From Ctenosaura bakeri (taxonomy: Eukaryota; Chordata; Lepidosauria; Squamata; Iguanidae): 64,000 bases of DNA. Below are positions 62,001 through 64,000 of this stretch, in pieces (the stretch's first letter is position 1; the number at the start of each line of letters is the position of its first letter). A model generated the notes under the pieces. The model was given only the letters and a program-made list of their open reading frames with translations, ran no database searches and was not told the DNA's origin. The stretch covers positions 372,001-436,000 of the forward strand of contig CAOLHI010001823.1 in the NCBI GenBank assembly GCA_948474755.1, written 5' to 3'. Both the position numbers and the translations under genes were made by a program.

Positions 62001-62680
62001 TTGTGACTATAGATCCAAAAATCCACCAGCTATCATGGCCACTTTTTCATGTTCTGAAGGGAGTTTCTTGTGTTCATATGCATGTACACATATGATGGAA
62101 GCGTATAGATGTGACACTCTAAACTATAGCCTCACATCCTTAACAGATTTTTACAGAAAGGCTCCATGCCAGAACAACACAAATGCTTATGGGACAGGTC
62201 AAGGCACAAAATTTAGGCAAATAAAAGAATGCTTGTGTGCATCCTTGAGCAAATAAGATGACCAAATATAAAGAAGGATAAAATTTCTGTACCTTTAATA
62301 GATTTGAAGAAAGGATTTTGAGAGATTCAAGTTGTTACAACAAAGATCTTATGCGCAACTATTGAAGATAAAACCAGTTTTGTCCTGTAAATTTGGTCAC
62401 ACAATAGAAAAACTTCAGTCTAAACATAGCTGAGAGTAAGAAGTGTGAGAGAATGTGCATTCTCCCAGCACATAAGGAGGTACTTACAGGTTGGCTCCAA
62501 AGTGGAATAACCCAAGTGGTTCTGGATAGCCTCCCATAGATCATAGTCTTCAAAATTGAGAGCAAATTCCTCAAAGTCATCATAGCCAAATGAACTGCGG
62601 ACACAAACTGCTATCCCTACTTCTGAGCTGTCTCCTATTCCCATCTCCTTCATTGTTTCATCTCGGTCTGGATCAGCCAT
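8509..62680 (-). CDS. SLC4A3: SLC4A3 (AE3) anion exchanger, short cardiac-type isoform, whole gene span
   Basis: AE3 exchanges chloride for bicarbonate at the plasma membrane and acid-loads excitable cells; in mammals it is a brain and heart protein. Eighteen exons on the - strand join in consistent phase: 62680-62488, 57636-57485, 56843-56664, 50184-50049, 47626-47446, 45117-45018, 42691-42507, 29299-29083, 28805-28581, 25592-25444, 20203-20009, 19800-19594, 19105-19016, 11523-11357, 10322-10069, 9710-9541, 9251-9078, 8586-8509. They total 3054 bases if one missing base is counted, i.e. 1017 residues, close to the roughly 1034 of mammalian cAE3. AE3 is preferred over AE1/AE2 by features such as [32 protein letters not shown] and the tail ending NELHMPV. 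The order is cytoplasmic domain, then about 13-14 membrane spans, then an acidic C-tail. Odd point: a one-base loss at 56728-56731. The long brain isoform would need exons beyond 64000. Confidence 0.95.
8612..8815 (+). mobile_element. CR1 LINE 3' fragment
   Basis: It encodes the end of CR1 ORF2 ([33 protein letters not shown], stop) followed by the usual 3' UTR ending CCAACTATGATTCTAGGATT. The CR1 hallmark is the ATTCTATGA-like terminal repeat. It lies antisense to SLC4A3, about 25 bases from the last exon acceptor. Confidence 0.85.
9078..9251 (-). CDS. SLC4A3: SLC4A3 exon, last membrane spans
   Basis: It encodes [40 protein letters not shown] and [18 protein letters not shown]. Fifty-eight codons, phase 0 at both ends, donor GCG|GTAAGC. 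Confidence 0.95.
9541..9710 (-). CDS. SLC4A3: SLC4A3 exon, [14 protein letters not shown] span
   Basis: It encodes [40 protein letters not shown] and [14 protein letters not shown]. Donor AAG|GTAGGT, acceptor TCTTACAG. Confidence 0.95.
10069..10322 (-). CDS. SLC4A3: SLC4A3 exon, central membrane domain
   Basis: It encodes [40 protein letters not shown] and [20 protein letters not shown], ending [17 protein letters not shown] is a strongly conserved AE block. Phases 2 in and 1 out. Confidence 0.95.
11357..11523 (-). CDS. SLC4A3: SLC4A3 exon, span containing the conserved glutamate
   Basis: It encodes [20 protein letters not shown], then [20 protein letters not shown] and TQIT. The Glu in IFMETQIT corresponds to the AE1 Glu681 position that is important for anion transport. 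The donor follows AC in phase 2. Confidence 0.94.
11814..12008. repeat. Large near-perfect palindrome (fold-back MITE)
   Basis: The left arm GCAACAAGATGTCCTCAGTC...CTGGCATGGA pairs with the right arm starting TCCATGCCAG. The pairing GTATGCAACA/TGTTGCATAC and ACAAGATGTCCTCAGTC/GACTGAGGACATCTTGT marks nested pairing near the outer ends. The transcript of either strand would form a long hairpin. It lies in an SLC4A3 intron. Confidence 0.7.
12009..13103 (-). other. Intronic sequence of SLC4A3 without recognised features
   Basis: No exon or identifiable repeat was found. A G/A-rich simple tract is at about 12478-12508. Confidence 0.5.
13104..13830. other. GC-rich intronic island with 39-base tandem repeat
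   Basis: The stretch is strongly GC- and CpG-rich inside an AT-rich intron. Three imperfect 39-base units, each with a core near GGCCCCGATCCGCAGGAGGC, lie at about 13380-13500. Open frames occur on both strands (157 codons + from 13124; 265 codons - from 14029). This is expected of stop-poor GC-rich DNA, and the products are Ala/Pro/Arg-rich without known domains. It may be an alternative promoter CpG island or an inserted element. Confidence 0.5.
13926..13970. repeat. Short perfect-looking palindrome
   Basis: GGGGCCCTTTCGCATGGCA faces TGCCATGTGAAAAGGGCC with a short loop. It resembles two transposon termini joined head to head. Confidence 0.5.
14931..14963. repeat. (TCA)n microsatellite
   Basis: Eleven consecutive TCA units in an SLC4A3 intron. 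Confidence 0.95.
15348..18024. mobile_element. Tigger/pogo-like DNA transposon remnant split by an L1
   Basis: The left end CAGTCAGCCCTCCATGTTTG follows TA. The right end near 18002-18022 reads AATGTGGAGGGCCAAGTG and is followed by TA, the inverted counterpart with a few changes. The non-autonomous element is about 440 bases once the L1 at 15740-17961 is removed. No transposase frame remains. Confidence 0.5.
15740..17961 (-). mobile_element. 5'-truncated L1 LINE (ORF2 C-terminal half)
   Basis: The - strand frame from about 17980 to 16563 carries the reverse transcriptase palm ([12 protein letters not shown]), thumb and connection. After one frameshift near 16600 the C-terminal Cys-His region follows ([20 protein letters not shown], ending 16118). 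The 3' end is at the T/A-rich tract near 15740. A 13-base target duplication, TTTTCCCACTTTT, flanks it at 15727-15739 and 17962-17974. It lies in the same orientation as SLC4A3. Confidence 0.88.
19016..19105 (-). CDS. SLC4A3: SLC4A3 exon, [11 protein letters not shown] span
   Basis: Thirty codons encoding [20 protein letters not shown] and [10 protein letters not shown]. Acceptor CTGTAG, donor CAG|GTGGGT. The sequence is near-identical to mammalian AE3. Confidence 0.94.
19594..19800 (-). CDS. SLC4A3: SLC4A3 exon, outer loop and next membrane span
   Basis: It encodes [20 protein letters not shown] and a variable extracellular loop with an N-glycosylation sequon (NAS). Then comes the span [20 protein letters not shown] and basic [12 protein letters not shown]. 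The loop is the least conserved part, as in other AE proteins. Confidence 0.94.
20009..20203 (-). CDS. SLC4A3: SLC4A3 exon, membrane spans 4-5
   Basis: It encodes [20 protein letters not shown], a hydrophobic span, then [20 protein letters not shown] and ending [23 protein letters not shown] is typical of AE3. Exactly 65 codons with phase 0 at both ends. Confidence 0.95.
20361..22560 (-). mobile_element. DIRS-type retroelement remnant, copy A
   Basis: The inverted termini start GGACAGGTTGCTTACCTGTA at 20361 and end near 22560 with an inverted copy of the next segment (CCTCACACAATGGGTTCTT; GTGCAGAAGC; GGAATATTCTAGAGCTG). Between them a - strand frame at 20858-21328 has DIRS-like reverse transcriptase motifs: [30 protein letters not shown], and the catalytic [10 protein letters not shown]. 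The rest of the pol, gag and recombinase regions is missing or decayed. It lies in the SLC4A3 intron between exons at 20009 and 25444. Confidence 0.8.
22224..22275. repeat. (TTG)n and (CTT)n microsatellites
   Basis: Runs of TTG (about 22224-22240) and CTT (about 22249-22275) inside the DIRS remnant. The CTT run creates an artificial poly-Glu frame on the - strand. Confidence 0.9.
22561..25443 (-). other. SLC4A3 intronic sequence
   Basis: No exon was found. A fragment of the SINE body also seen at 46680 is at about 23395-23520. A decayed interspersed repeat with GATTATGCTGAATAAACTG is near 24330. Nothing else is recognised. Confidence 0.5.
23395..23520 (-). mobile_element. SINE body fragment
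   Basis: It shares GCCTTCAAG..TTGTTAACATAT and GGGTTTTCTTAGGCAAGGAA with the 5S-headed SINE at 46676. The 5S head is absent, so it is a truncated copy. Confidence 0.6.
25444..25592 (-). CDS. SLC4A3: SLC4A3 exon, membrane spans 2-3
   Basis: It encodes [20 protein letters not shown], then the conserved [20 protein letters not shown]. In SLC4 structures the [11 protein letters not shown] part forms the half-helix near the substrate site. Donor AAG|GTATCT, acceptor CCTGCAG. Confidence 0.95.
27400..28250 (+). mobile_element. L1 LINE 3' fragment
   Basis: The frame 27424-27666 and its continuation to about 27850 encode the C-terminal part of L1 ORF2 ([46 protein letters not shown]), broken by a stop at 27664. 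An AT-rich 3' UTR follows. Boundaries are approximate. Confidence 0.7.
28581..28805 (-). CDS. SLC4A3: SLC4A3 exon, acidic linker and first membrane span
   Basis: An acidic run ([20 protein letters not shown]) leads to [20 protein letters not shown] and the first span [20 protein letters not shown]. This is where the AE membrane domain begins. Acceptor TTTACAG, donor CTAG|GTAACC. Confidence 0.95.
29083..29299 (-). CDS. SLC4A3: SLC4A3 exon, end of cytoplasmic core
   Basis: It encodes [40 protein letters not shown] and a basic helix [10 protein letters not shown]. These are AE3 signatures. The end is placed at AAAG|GTCTTT (29083) because the phase then fits the next exon; the donor after +2 is weak, so the exact junction is slightly uncertain. 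Confidence 0.92.
29300..30354 (-). other. SLC4A3 intronic sequence before the DIRS nest
   Basis: AT-rich, no exon or recognised repeat seen. Confidence 0.5.
30745..31170 (-). pseudogene. DIRS tyrosine recombinase, C-terminal part
   Basis: The frame holds the catalytic pattern of DIRS/Ngaro tyrosine recombinases: [12 protein letters not shown] (H-x-x-R), then [15 protein letters not shown] and the presumed nucleophile Tyr in RYRLD. The N-terminal catalytic Arg is not in this frame, and upstream parts at 31148-31366 are in other frames. The enzyme would integrate circular double-stranded DNA; this copy is broken. Confidence 0.8.
31793..32040 (-). pseudogene. DIRS RNase H fragment
   Basis: [19 protein letters not shown] and, after a frame change, [19 protein letters not shown] match the RNase H segment that follows reverse transcriptase in DIRS pol. 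The usual metal-binding Asp of the DNTT block reads as Asn here. Confidence 0.65.
32050..33900 (-). pseudogene. DIRS gag-like region, decayed
   Basis: Several - strand pieces resemble DIRS ORF1 ([52 protein letters not shown]). A Ser/Gln-rich 136-codon frame at 33481-33891 precedes them. Frames are interrupted throughout. Confidence 0.55.
34048..34052 (+). repeat. Target-site duplication of the gypsy element, left
   Basis: CTACC directly precedes TGTGATAATG of the left LTR. The same five bases follow the right LTR at 38994-38998. Confidence 0.85.
34053..34909 (+). repeat. 5' LTR
   Basis: TG...CA ends, 857 bases. Contains two copies of a 21-base unit around CATCATAGGTCATGTGGTCAG (the 3' LTR has three), an AATAAATACTTTCTG poly(A) signal near 34625, and the promoter-like TATAAAACTTCTTGG near 34282. 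Confidence 0.9.
35744..36240 (+). pseudogene. Gypsy gag remnant with zinc knuckle
   Basis: A short frame from 35744 (70 codons) and later frames are broken. A CCHC knuckle, [14 protein letters not shown] (C-x2-C-x4-H-x4-C), lies at 36186-36227 followed by a stop. This nucleocapsid motif identifies the region as gag. Confidence 0.75.
37096..37950 (+). pseudogene. Gypsy pol fragment: integrase start fused to RT thumb and RNase H
   Basis: One open frame of 284 codons. Residues 1-30 carry the end of the integrase zinc-binding domain ([10 protein letters not shown]). Residues 35-70 carry the first catalytic block of the integrase core ([17 protein letters not shown]). Residues about 85-120 are the RT thumb ([20 protein letters not shown]), and the rest is RNase H ([44 protein letters not shown]) ending [15 protein letters not shown]. 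Integrase comes before RT/RNase H, unlike ordinary Ty3/gypsy elements. Confidence 0.85.
38116..38993 (+). repeat. 3' LTR
   Basis: 878 bases with TG...CA ends, followed by CTACC at 38994-38998. About four substitutions against the 5' LTR were noticed by eye, plus one extra 21-base repeat unit. Confidence 0.9.
39019..39545. repeat. Long inverted repeat with about 150-base arms
   Basis: The arm 39019-39168 (GGAGCAATCCACTACTGGAT, GAAGAACATTCTTTACAG) is repeated inverted at 39395-39545, with roughly 225 bases between. Shared blocks include CTACTGGATGGGTTAACCCC and CAGTTACAAC. It is either a separate fold-back element inside the DIRS gag region or an internal DIRS structure. Confidence 0.7.
40111..41392 (-). 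mobile_element. CR1 LINE, 5'-truncated, open RT frame
   Basis: The - strand frame runs uninterrupted from about 41387 to 40205 (roughly 394 codons). It encodes the C-terminal half of CR1 reverse transcriptase: [60 protein letters not shown], catalytic FADDTKL, ending [13 protein letters not shown]. The 3' UTR ends in the CR1 repeat (ATAGAATCATAGAACC units, 40111-40145). An open frame suggests a young copy. It sits just inside the right DIRS terminus. Confidence 0.93.
41606..42506 (-). other. SLC4A3 intronic sequence
   Basis: No exon and no clear repeat seen beyond short chance frames. Confidence 0.5.
42507..42691 (-). CDS. SLC4A3: SLC4A3 exon, cytoplasmic core
   Basis: It encodes [40 protein letters not shown] and ends MSDK, almost identical to AE3 of mammals. 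This part packs into the phosphotransferase-like fold of the AE cytoplasmic domain. Donor AAG|GTGAGC; the intron after it is 13.2 kb and holds the DIRS/gypsy/CR1 nest. Confidence 0.95.
42692..44643 (-). other. SLC4A3 intronic sequence
   Basis: Open frames on the + strand at 43438-43719 and 44015-44251 have no recognisable domains. I see no identifiable element. Confidence 0.45.
44644..44845. mobile_element. Palindromic MITE, copy 3
   Basis: GACCATTTCTGTACTATACT on the left faces AGTGTAGTGCAGAAATGGCC on the right. The interior (GGAATTCTGGGGTTTGTAAT; GGATGTTGAAAGTGGAATAA) matches the copy at 4305 closely. Confidence 0.7.
45018..45117 (-). CDS. SLC4A3: SLC4A3 exon, cytoplasmic domain
   Basis: Short exon encoding [20 protein letters not shown] and [13 protein letters not shown]. 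The last block is the conserved start of the AE core fold (KIPEDAEAT...VLVG). Acceptor GAGACAG, donor GTTG|GTAAGA; phase 1 out. Confidence 0.93.
45438..46185. mobile_element. Possible non-autonomous DNA transposon
   Basis: GGCCATTTTCGCACAA at the left end is inverted at the right end as TTGTGTGGAAATGGCC. The termini resemble those of the nearby Harbinger-like MITEs. No coding capacity and no clear target duplication. Confidence 0.5.
46676..46880 (-). mobile_element. 5S rRNA-derived SINE (SINE3 type), inverted
   Basis: The segment 46820-46870 (AAGTACTAACCAGGGCTACC, TTTAGCTTCCAAGATCAGAC) is the reverse complement of the 5S rRNA internal promoter region. The body (GCACCTTCAAGTTG, CATAGGGTTTTCTTAGGCTA) lies beside it. 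The head is therefore 5S-derived and the element is on the - strand. Confidence 0.8.
47012..47047. repeat. (TG)n microsatellite
   Basis: Eighteen TG units in an SLC4A3 intron. Confidence 0.95.
47446..47626 (-). CDS. SLC4A3: SLC4A3 exon with His/Asn-rich linker
   Basis: It encodes [20 protein letters not shown], then [13 protein letters not shown] and an acidic segment. The mammalian protein has a similar variable linker (SHPNDDKDSGFF, NSVLGNHH). Acceptor TTCTTTAG, donor GAG|GTGAGT; phases 2 in and 0 out. Confidence 0.93.
48055..49925 (+). mobile_element. CR1 LINE, 5'-truncated, split by a MITE
   Basis: The + strand frame 48222-48665 encodes CR1 RT ([40 protein letters not shown], decayed catalytic FVNDTKL). 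Translation resumes as [14 protein letters not shown] only if the insert 48869-49344 is removed. The 3' end is a degraded CR1 tail near 49900. It is older than the CR1 at 40111. Confidence 0.85.
48869..49344. mobile_element. Harbinger-like MITE inserted in CR1
   Basis: Ends GGCCATTTCTGCACG and, inverted, CGTGCAGAAAAAGCC. A 3-base target duplication, TTA, lies at 48866-48868 and 49345-49347, as expected for PIF/Harbinger (TWA). Removing the insert and one TTA restores the CR1 reading frame. GC-rich interior of 476 bases total, no transposase. Confidence 0.8.
50049..50184 (-). CDS. SLC4A3: SLC4A3 exon, cytoplasmic domain
   Basis: It encodes [20 protein letters not shown] and a helical stretch ending LLLKH, between acceptor TTTCCAG and donor CAG|GTGTGT. 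Phases are 1 in and 2 out. It belongs to the conserved N-terminal cytoplasmic domain of AE proteins. A full-length L1 starts 78 bases upstream of its acceptor side, at 50262. Confidence 0.93.
50249..50261 (+). repeat. Target-site duplication of the full-length L1, left
   Basis: AAGCCAGGCAGAC; the same 13 bases recur at 56127-56139 after the poly(A) tail. Confidence 0.85.
50674..51600 (+). CDS. L1 ORF1 protein (RNA-binding chaperone), intact frame
   Basis: 308 codons from ATG (AAAATGG) to stop. The N-terminal region (to about residue 100) is a coiled coil ([40 protein letters not shown]). An RRM-like domain follows ([37 protein letters not shown]), then the C-terminal domain ([15 protein letters not shown]). 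The tail is Glu/Gly-rich and low-complexity. In L1 biology ORF1p trimers coat the element RNA. It belongs to the retrotransposon, not to a host gene. Confidence 0.9.
   Translation: MAAKKAANGANEEIKTFIHKLITESNQALVTTITSNIRAEMGQLQEKISQELKALDLKVDDIKKTQGNQQTRLAEHDGRISLLERQIIQLQDQNRRNNVRIRGLAEQPQQSQKSLKEEVLKWLKSIVPEILWEDHDIERIHCVSAAKRGIIPRDIIMRIANFNKKDDLMRAVRKNPGILKYRDNTVEIYNDLCRETINWRREMKPCIIVLQRVGIRYSWGYPIFLKFQYAGKYHRINSLEQGLQLLKELKLIQQEEKEEEGQGEENWEGCGRITEEGAAGGATGGAKKKTSGDQRTEAGGKRERNNMI
51600..51870 (+). other. G-rich inter-ORF tract of L1
   Basis: Many runs of three or more G on the + strand (GGGGAGGGGAGGGGAGGGCG and similar to 51860), with a C-rich patch at 51714-51724. Such spacing is the pattern for G-quadruplex formation. 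Confidence 0.75.
51915..55702 (+). pseudogene. L1 ORF2, frame-broken
   Basis: The endonuclease region ([54 protein letters not shown]) spans about 51915-52754. The reverse transcriptase ([43 protein letters not shown] block, catalytic FADD near 53985) spans about 53250-54060. The Cys-His region ([18 protein letters not shown]) is at 55229-55702. The pieces lie in different frames, each apparently shifted by lost single bases. Confidence 0.85.
56140..56663 (-). other. SLC4A3 intronic sequence after the L1
   Basis: No exon or recognised repeat. Confidence 0.5.
56664..56843 (-). pseudogene. SLC4A3: SLC4A3 exon with one-base frameshift
   Basis: The reading VFVELNEL...DTARW follows the family until the C run at 56728-56731 (GGGG in gene sense). 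There one base is missing relative to the conserved WGKPHVASL motif. The stop TAG at 56715-56717 follows within four codons of the shift, while the correct family sequence resumes in the next frame to the donor CATG|GTAAGT. With the base restored the exon is 181 bases and its phases fit both neighbours. All other exons are intact, so an assembly homopolymer error is the simplest reading; a true null allele is possible. Confidence 0.9.
57118..57400 (-). mobile_element. CR1 LINE 3' fragment
   Basis: The - strand encodes the CR1 ORF2 end ([33 protein letters not shown]). It finishes with the usual 3' end next to AGAATCATAGAATCACAGAG at 57120-57140. It lies in the intron between exons at 56843 and 57485. 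Confidence 0.88.
57485..57636 (-). CDS. SLC4A3: SLC4A3 exon: [13 protein letters not shown] block and poly-lysine run
   Basis: Acceptor TTTCAG precedes GTCATCG; donor GAG|GTACCA. It encodes [20 protein letters not shown], a Ser-rich stretch, then eight lysines followed by LDRKPHE. Both conserved blocks are hallmarks of AE2/AE3. It is the first exon shared by the long and short isoforms. Confidence 0.93.
57637..62487 (-). other. Long intron between the cardiac-type first exon and the shared exons
   Basis: No exon was found. A 24-base direct repeat (TACACTTTTGATCTAGG units) is at about 58781-58828. The rest is AT-rich and unrecognised. Confidence 0.5.
62488..62680 (-). CDS. SLC4A3: SLC4A3 alternative (cardiac-type) first coding exon
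   Basis: The exon encodes about 64 residues that include [20 protein letters not shown] and end LEPT, with donor T|GTAAGT in phase 1. This phase fits the next exon (GT CAT CGT), giving a split Cys codon. The chosen ATG at 62680-62678 has a strong context (GCAATGG); another in-frame ATG four codons upstream (62692) has a weaker one. Mammalian cAE3 has about 73 unique N-terminal residues spliced at this same point before the conserved [13 protein letters not shown] block, so position, length and phase match. Identity with the mammalian cAE3 exon is inferred, not aligned. Confidence 0.7.
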
Positions 62681-64000
62681 TGCTATGTCCATATGGATAA
62701 GGAGGTCAAGGGGCAGGTGACAATCACAACATTTGAAAGAAGCAGGACTTAGTGAAGAATCCTTTCTTCTGTTTGACACTCTTCAGGTAGCAAGAAGCTT
62801 CTACATCCAGCATCCAGGAATTCGTTTGATATATTTGAAAGAAAATACCAGCATGTGTCATCTAGGGAAGAAACTAGTGTAGATATTGAGCCTGCTTGCT
62901 TGTAGTCCCAGGGACTGTATCCATATCTCTGCACACTACCACAGTTTAGCAGGGAATTTTTCTGTAGAAGGTGCACTACCTGCGCTGCTGCTAAAGTCTC
63001 TTTAGCTTGTGACACAGCCTGCTGTGTCCCCTCACACAACTTTAGAGTCTCTACTTACTGAAGCCTGGAAAGCAGCCTATTGACTTCTCCATATCCTGGG
63101 GCTCAGAGCTGGCATTTCCATGACGTAGAGGGAGCCAGCATCCTGGGTGGGAGGAGACCATATGCTATACATGTACACTTACACAAACCTATATGAGTAA
63201 ACTGAGTATCAGATCCCTTGAAACTTTTCAGTAATTATGATTACAATAGGCCTTCTGAGTAGGAATCTGAAACTAGTGTTTCTGCTCTCCCCAGAAGGCA
63301 AAGTGCACAGTTTGCTCAGAGCGCAAGGGATAGTGATAATAAATTGGAGTAAAGATAGTTAACAGAATGAGGAAAAGTCTTGGGGTCACAGTCGGGAAAA
63401 CACAAGGCCTGCCTGAACATGTCAGAACTGAACTCCACCTAGTTCTTTATGGATGGGTAGTGGCAGAAGATATACATGGAATAAGACAAAACTGAGCCCG
63501 TGGTATCTGAAATCCATGCTTGGACTAGGTGTCACTGACCACAACTGGAAAGCAAGGTAAGTATTTGAGGATTTTCCTTCCAGTAAAATGAGACTGGTCT
63601 GGAGAATCCTCACAGCAATAGATTCTAGCTTCCCAGTTTAGCACCACATTATCAATGTTGGGATAGATGATATGTGTGAACTGAAATGCAGATCAAATGT
63701 TAATGTCCTTGTAGTCACTAAACATACAGGATGTCCAACAACTACCTTTATGATTTCAATTCTATATACAGTTGAAATTGTAAAGATAATTTTCAGATTA
63801 TATGGTCCTTAGTGAACAATCAGCACCTCTTCAATGCATTTTTAAAAGAAATAACTCACGACTTATGTGCTGCATTTCAGAAAAAGGATATAGCAGACAT
63901 TACAGAATTATTTATTGCCATTTGATCATTTGATCCTTCCCTCCAACACTGATAATATATTCAAAAGGGATCAATGCCTGAAAAGGACCTAGACTGGGTC
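62681..64000 (-). other. Upstream region of the short SLC4A3 isoform
   Basis: It should contain the 5' UTR and promoter of the short isoform and intron of the long one. I found no convincing TATA box. A 96-codon - strand frame at 62749-63039 has no recognisable domain and is treated as chance. Confidence 0.4.

Noticed and set aside
62749..63039. 96-codon - strand frame upstream of the cardiac-type exon
   Set aside because: No domain, wrong frame relative to the first exon, no donor in phase; likely chance within the upstream region.

Overview
The window is nuclear DNA from a vertebrate, most likely a squamate reptile (lizard). The evidence is long introns with GT-AG splice sites, AT-rich interspersed repeats of the CR1, L1, DIRS and Ty3/gypsy kinds, hairpin MITEs, and a SINE whose head is derived from 5S rRNA. 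There is no bacterial gene organisation. Most long open frames are transposon pieces or chance.

Two host genes are visible and they converge. (1) On the + strand, two terminal exons (153-1356 and 1658-1783) encode a coiled-coil protein that I do not recognise; a poly(A) signal follows at 1890-1895. (2) On the - strand, 18 coding exons from 62680 down to 8509 encode SLC4A3 (AE3), the sodium-independent chloride/bicarbonate exchanger. The exons add up to about 1017 codons in one consistent phase if one base is restored. This is close to the length of the mammalian cardiac isoform cAE3. The first exon (62488-62680) looks like the alternative cardiac first exon, so the upstream exons of the long brain isoform would lie beyond base 64000. 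One coding exon (56664-56843) lacks one base in a C run (G run in the gene sense), which gives an immediate stop. This is either an assembly error or a real lesion.

Region by region: 1-1900 end of the coiled-coil gene; 1900-8500 intergenic or SLC4A3 3' UTR with hairpin MITEs and SINEs; 8509-10322 C-terminal SLC4A3 exons; 10323-20203 exons for the middle of the membrane domain, with introns holding a 190-base palindrome, a GC-rich island and an L1 inserted in a Tigger-like DNA transposon; 20361-22560 a DIRS retrotransposon remnant; 25444-29299 exons for the first membrane spans and the end of the cytoplasmic domain; 30355-41605 one large intronic nest, a DIRS-type tyrosine-recombinase retroelement that received a 4.9-kb Ty3/gypsy LTR element (5-base target duplication) and a CR1 LINE; 42507-50184 exons of the cytoplasmic domain, with a CR1 that was itself hit by a Harbinger-like MITE; 50262-56126 a full-length L1 with target duplication, antisense to SLC4A3 and starting only 78 bases from an exon; 56664-57636 two more exons; 62488-62680 first exon of the short isoform.

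The most unusual items are the gypsy element, in which integrase precedes reverse transcriptase/RNase H (an order known from the Gmr1 group), the three-layer DIRS/gypsy/CR1 nest, the frameshift in an otherwise intact SLC4A3, and the unidentified convergent gene.
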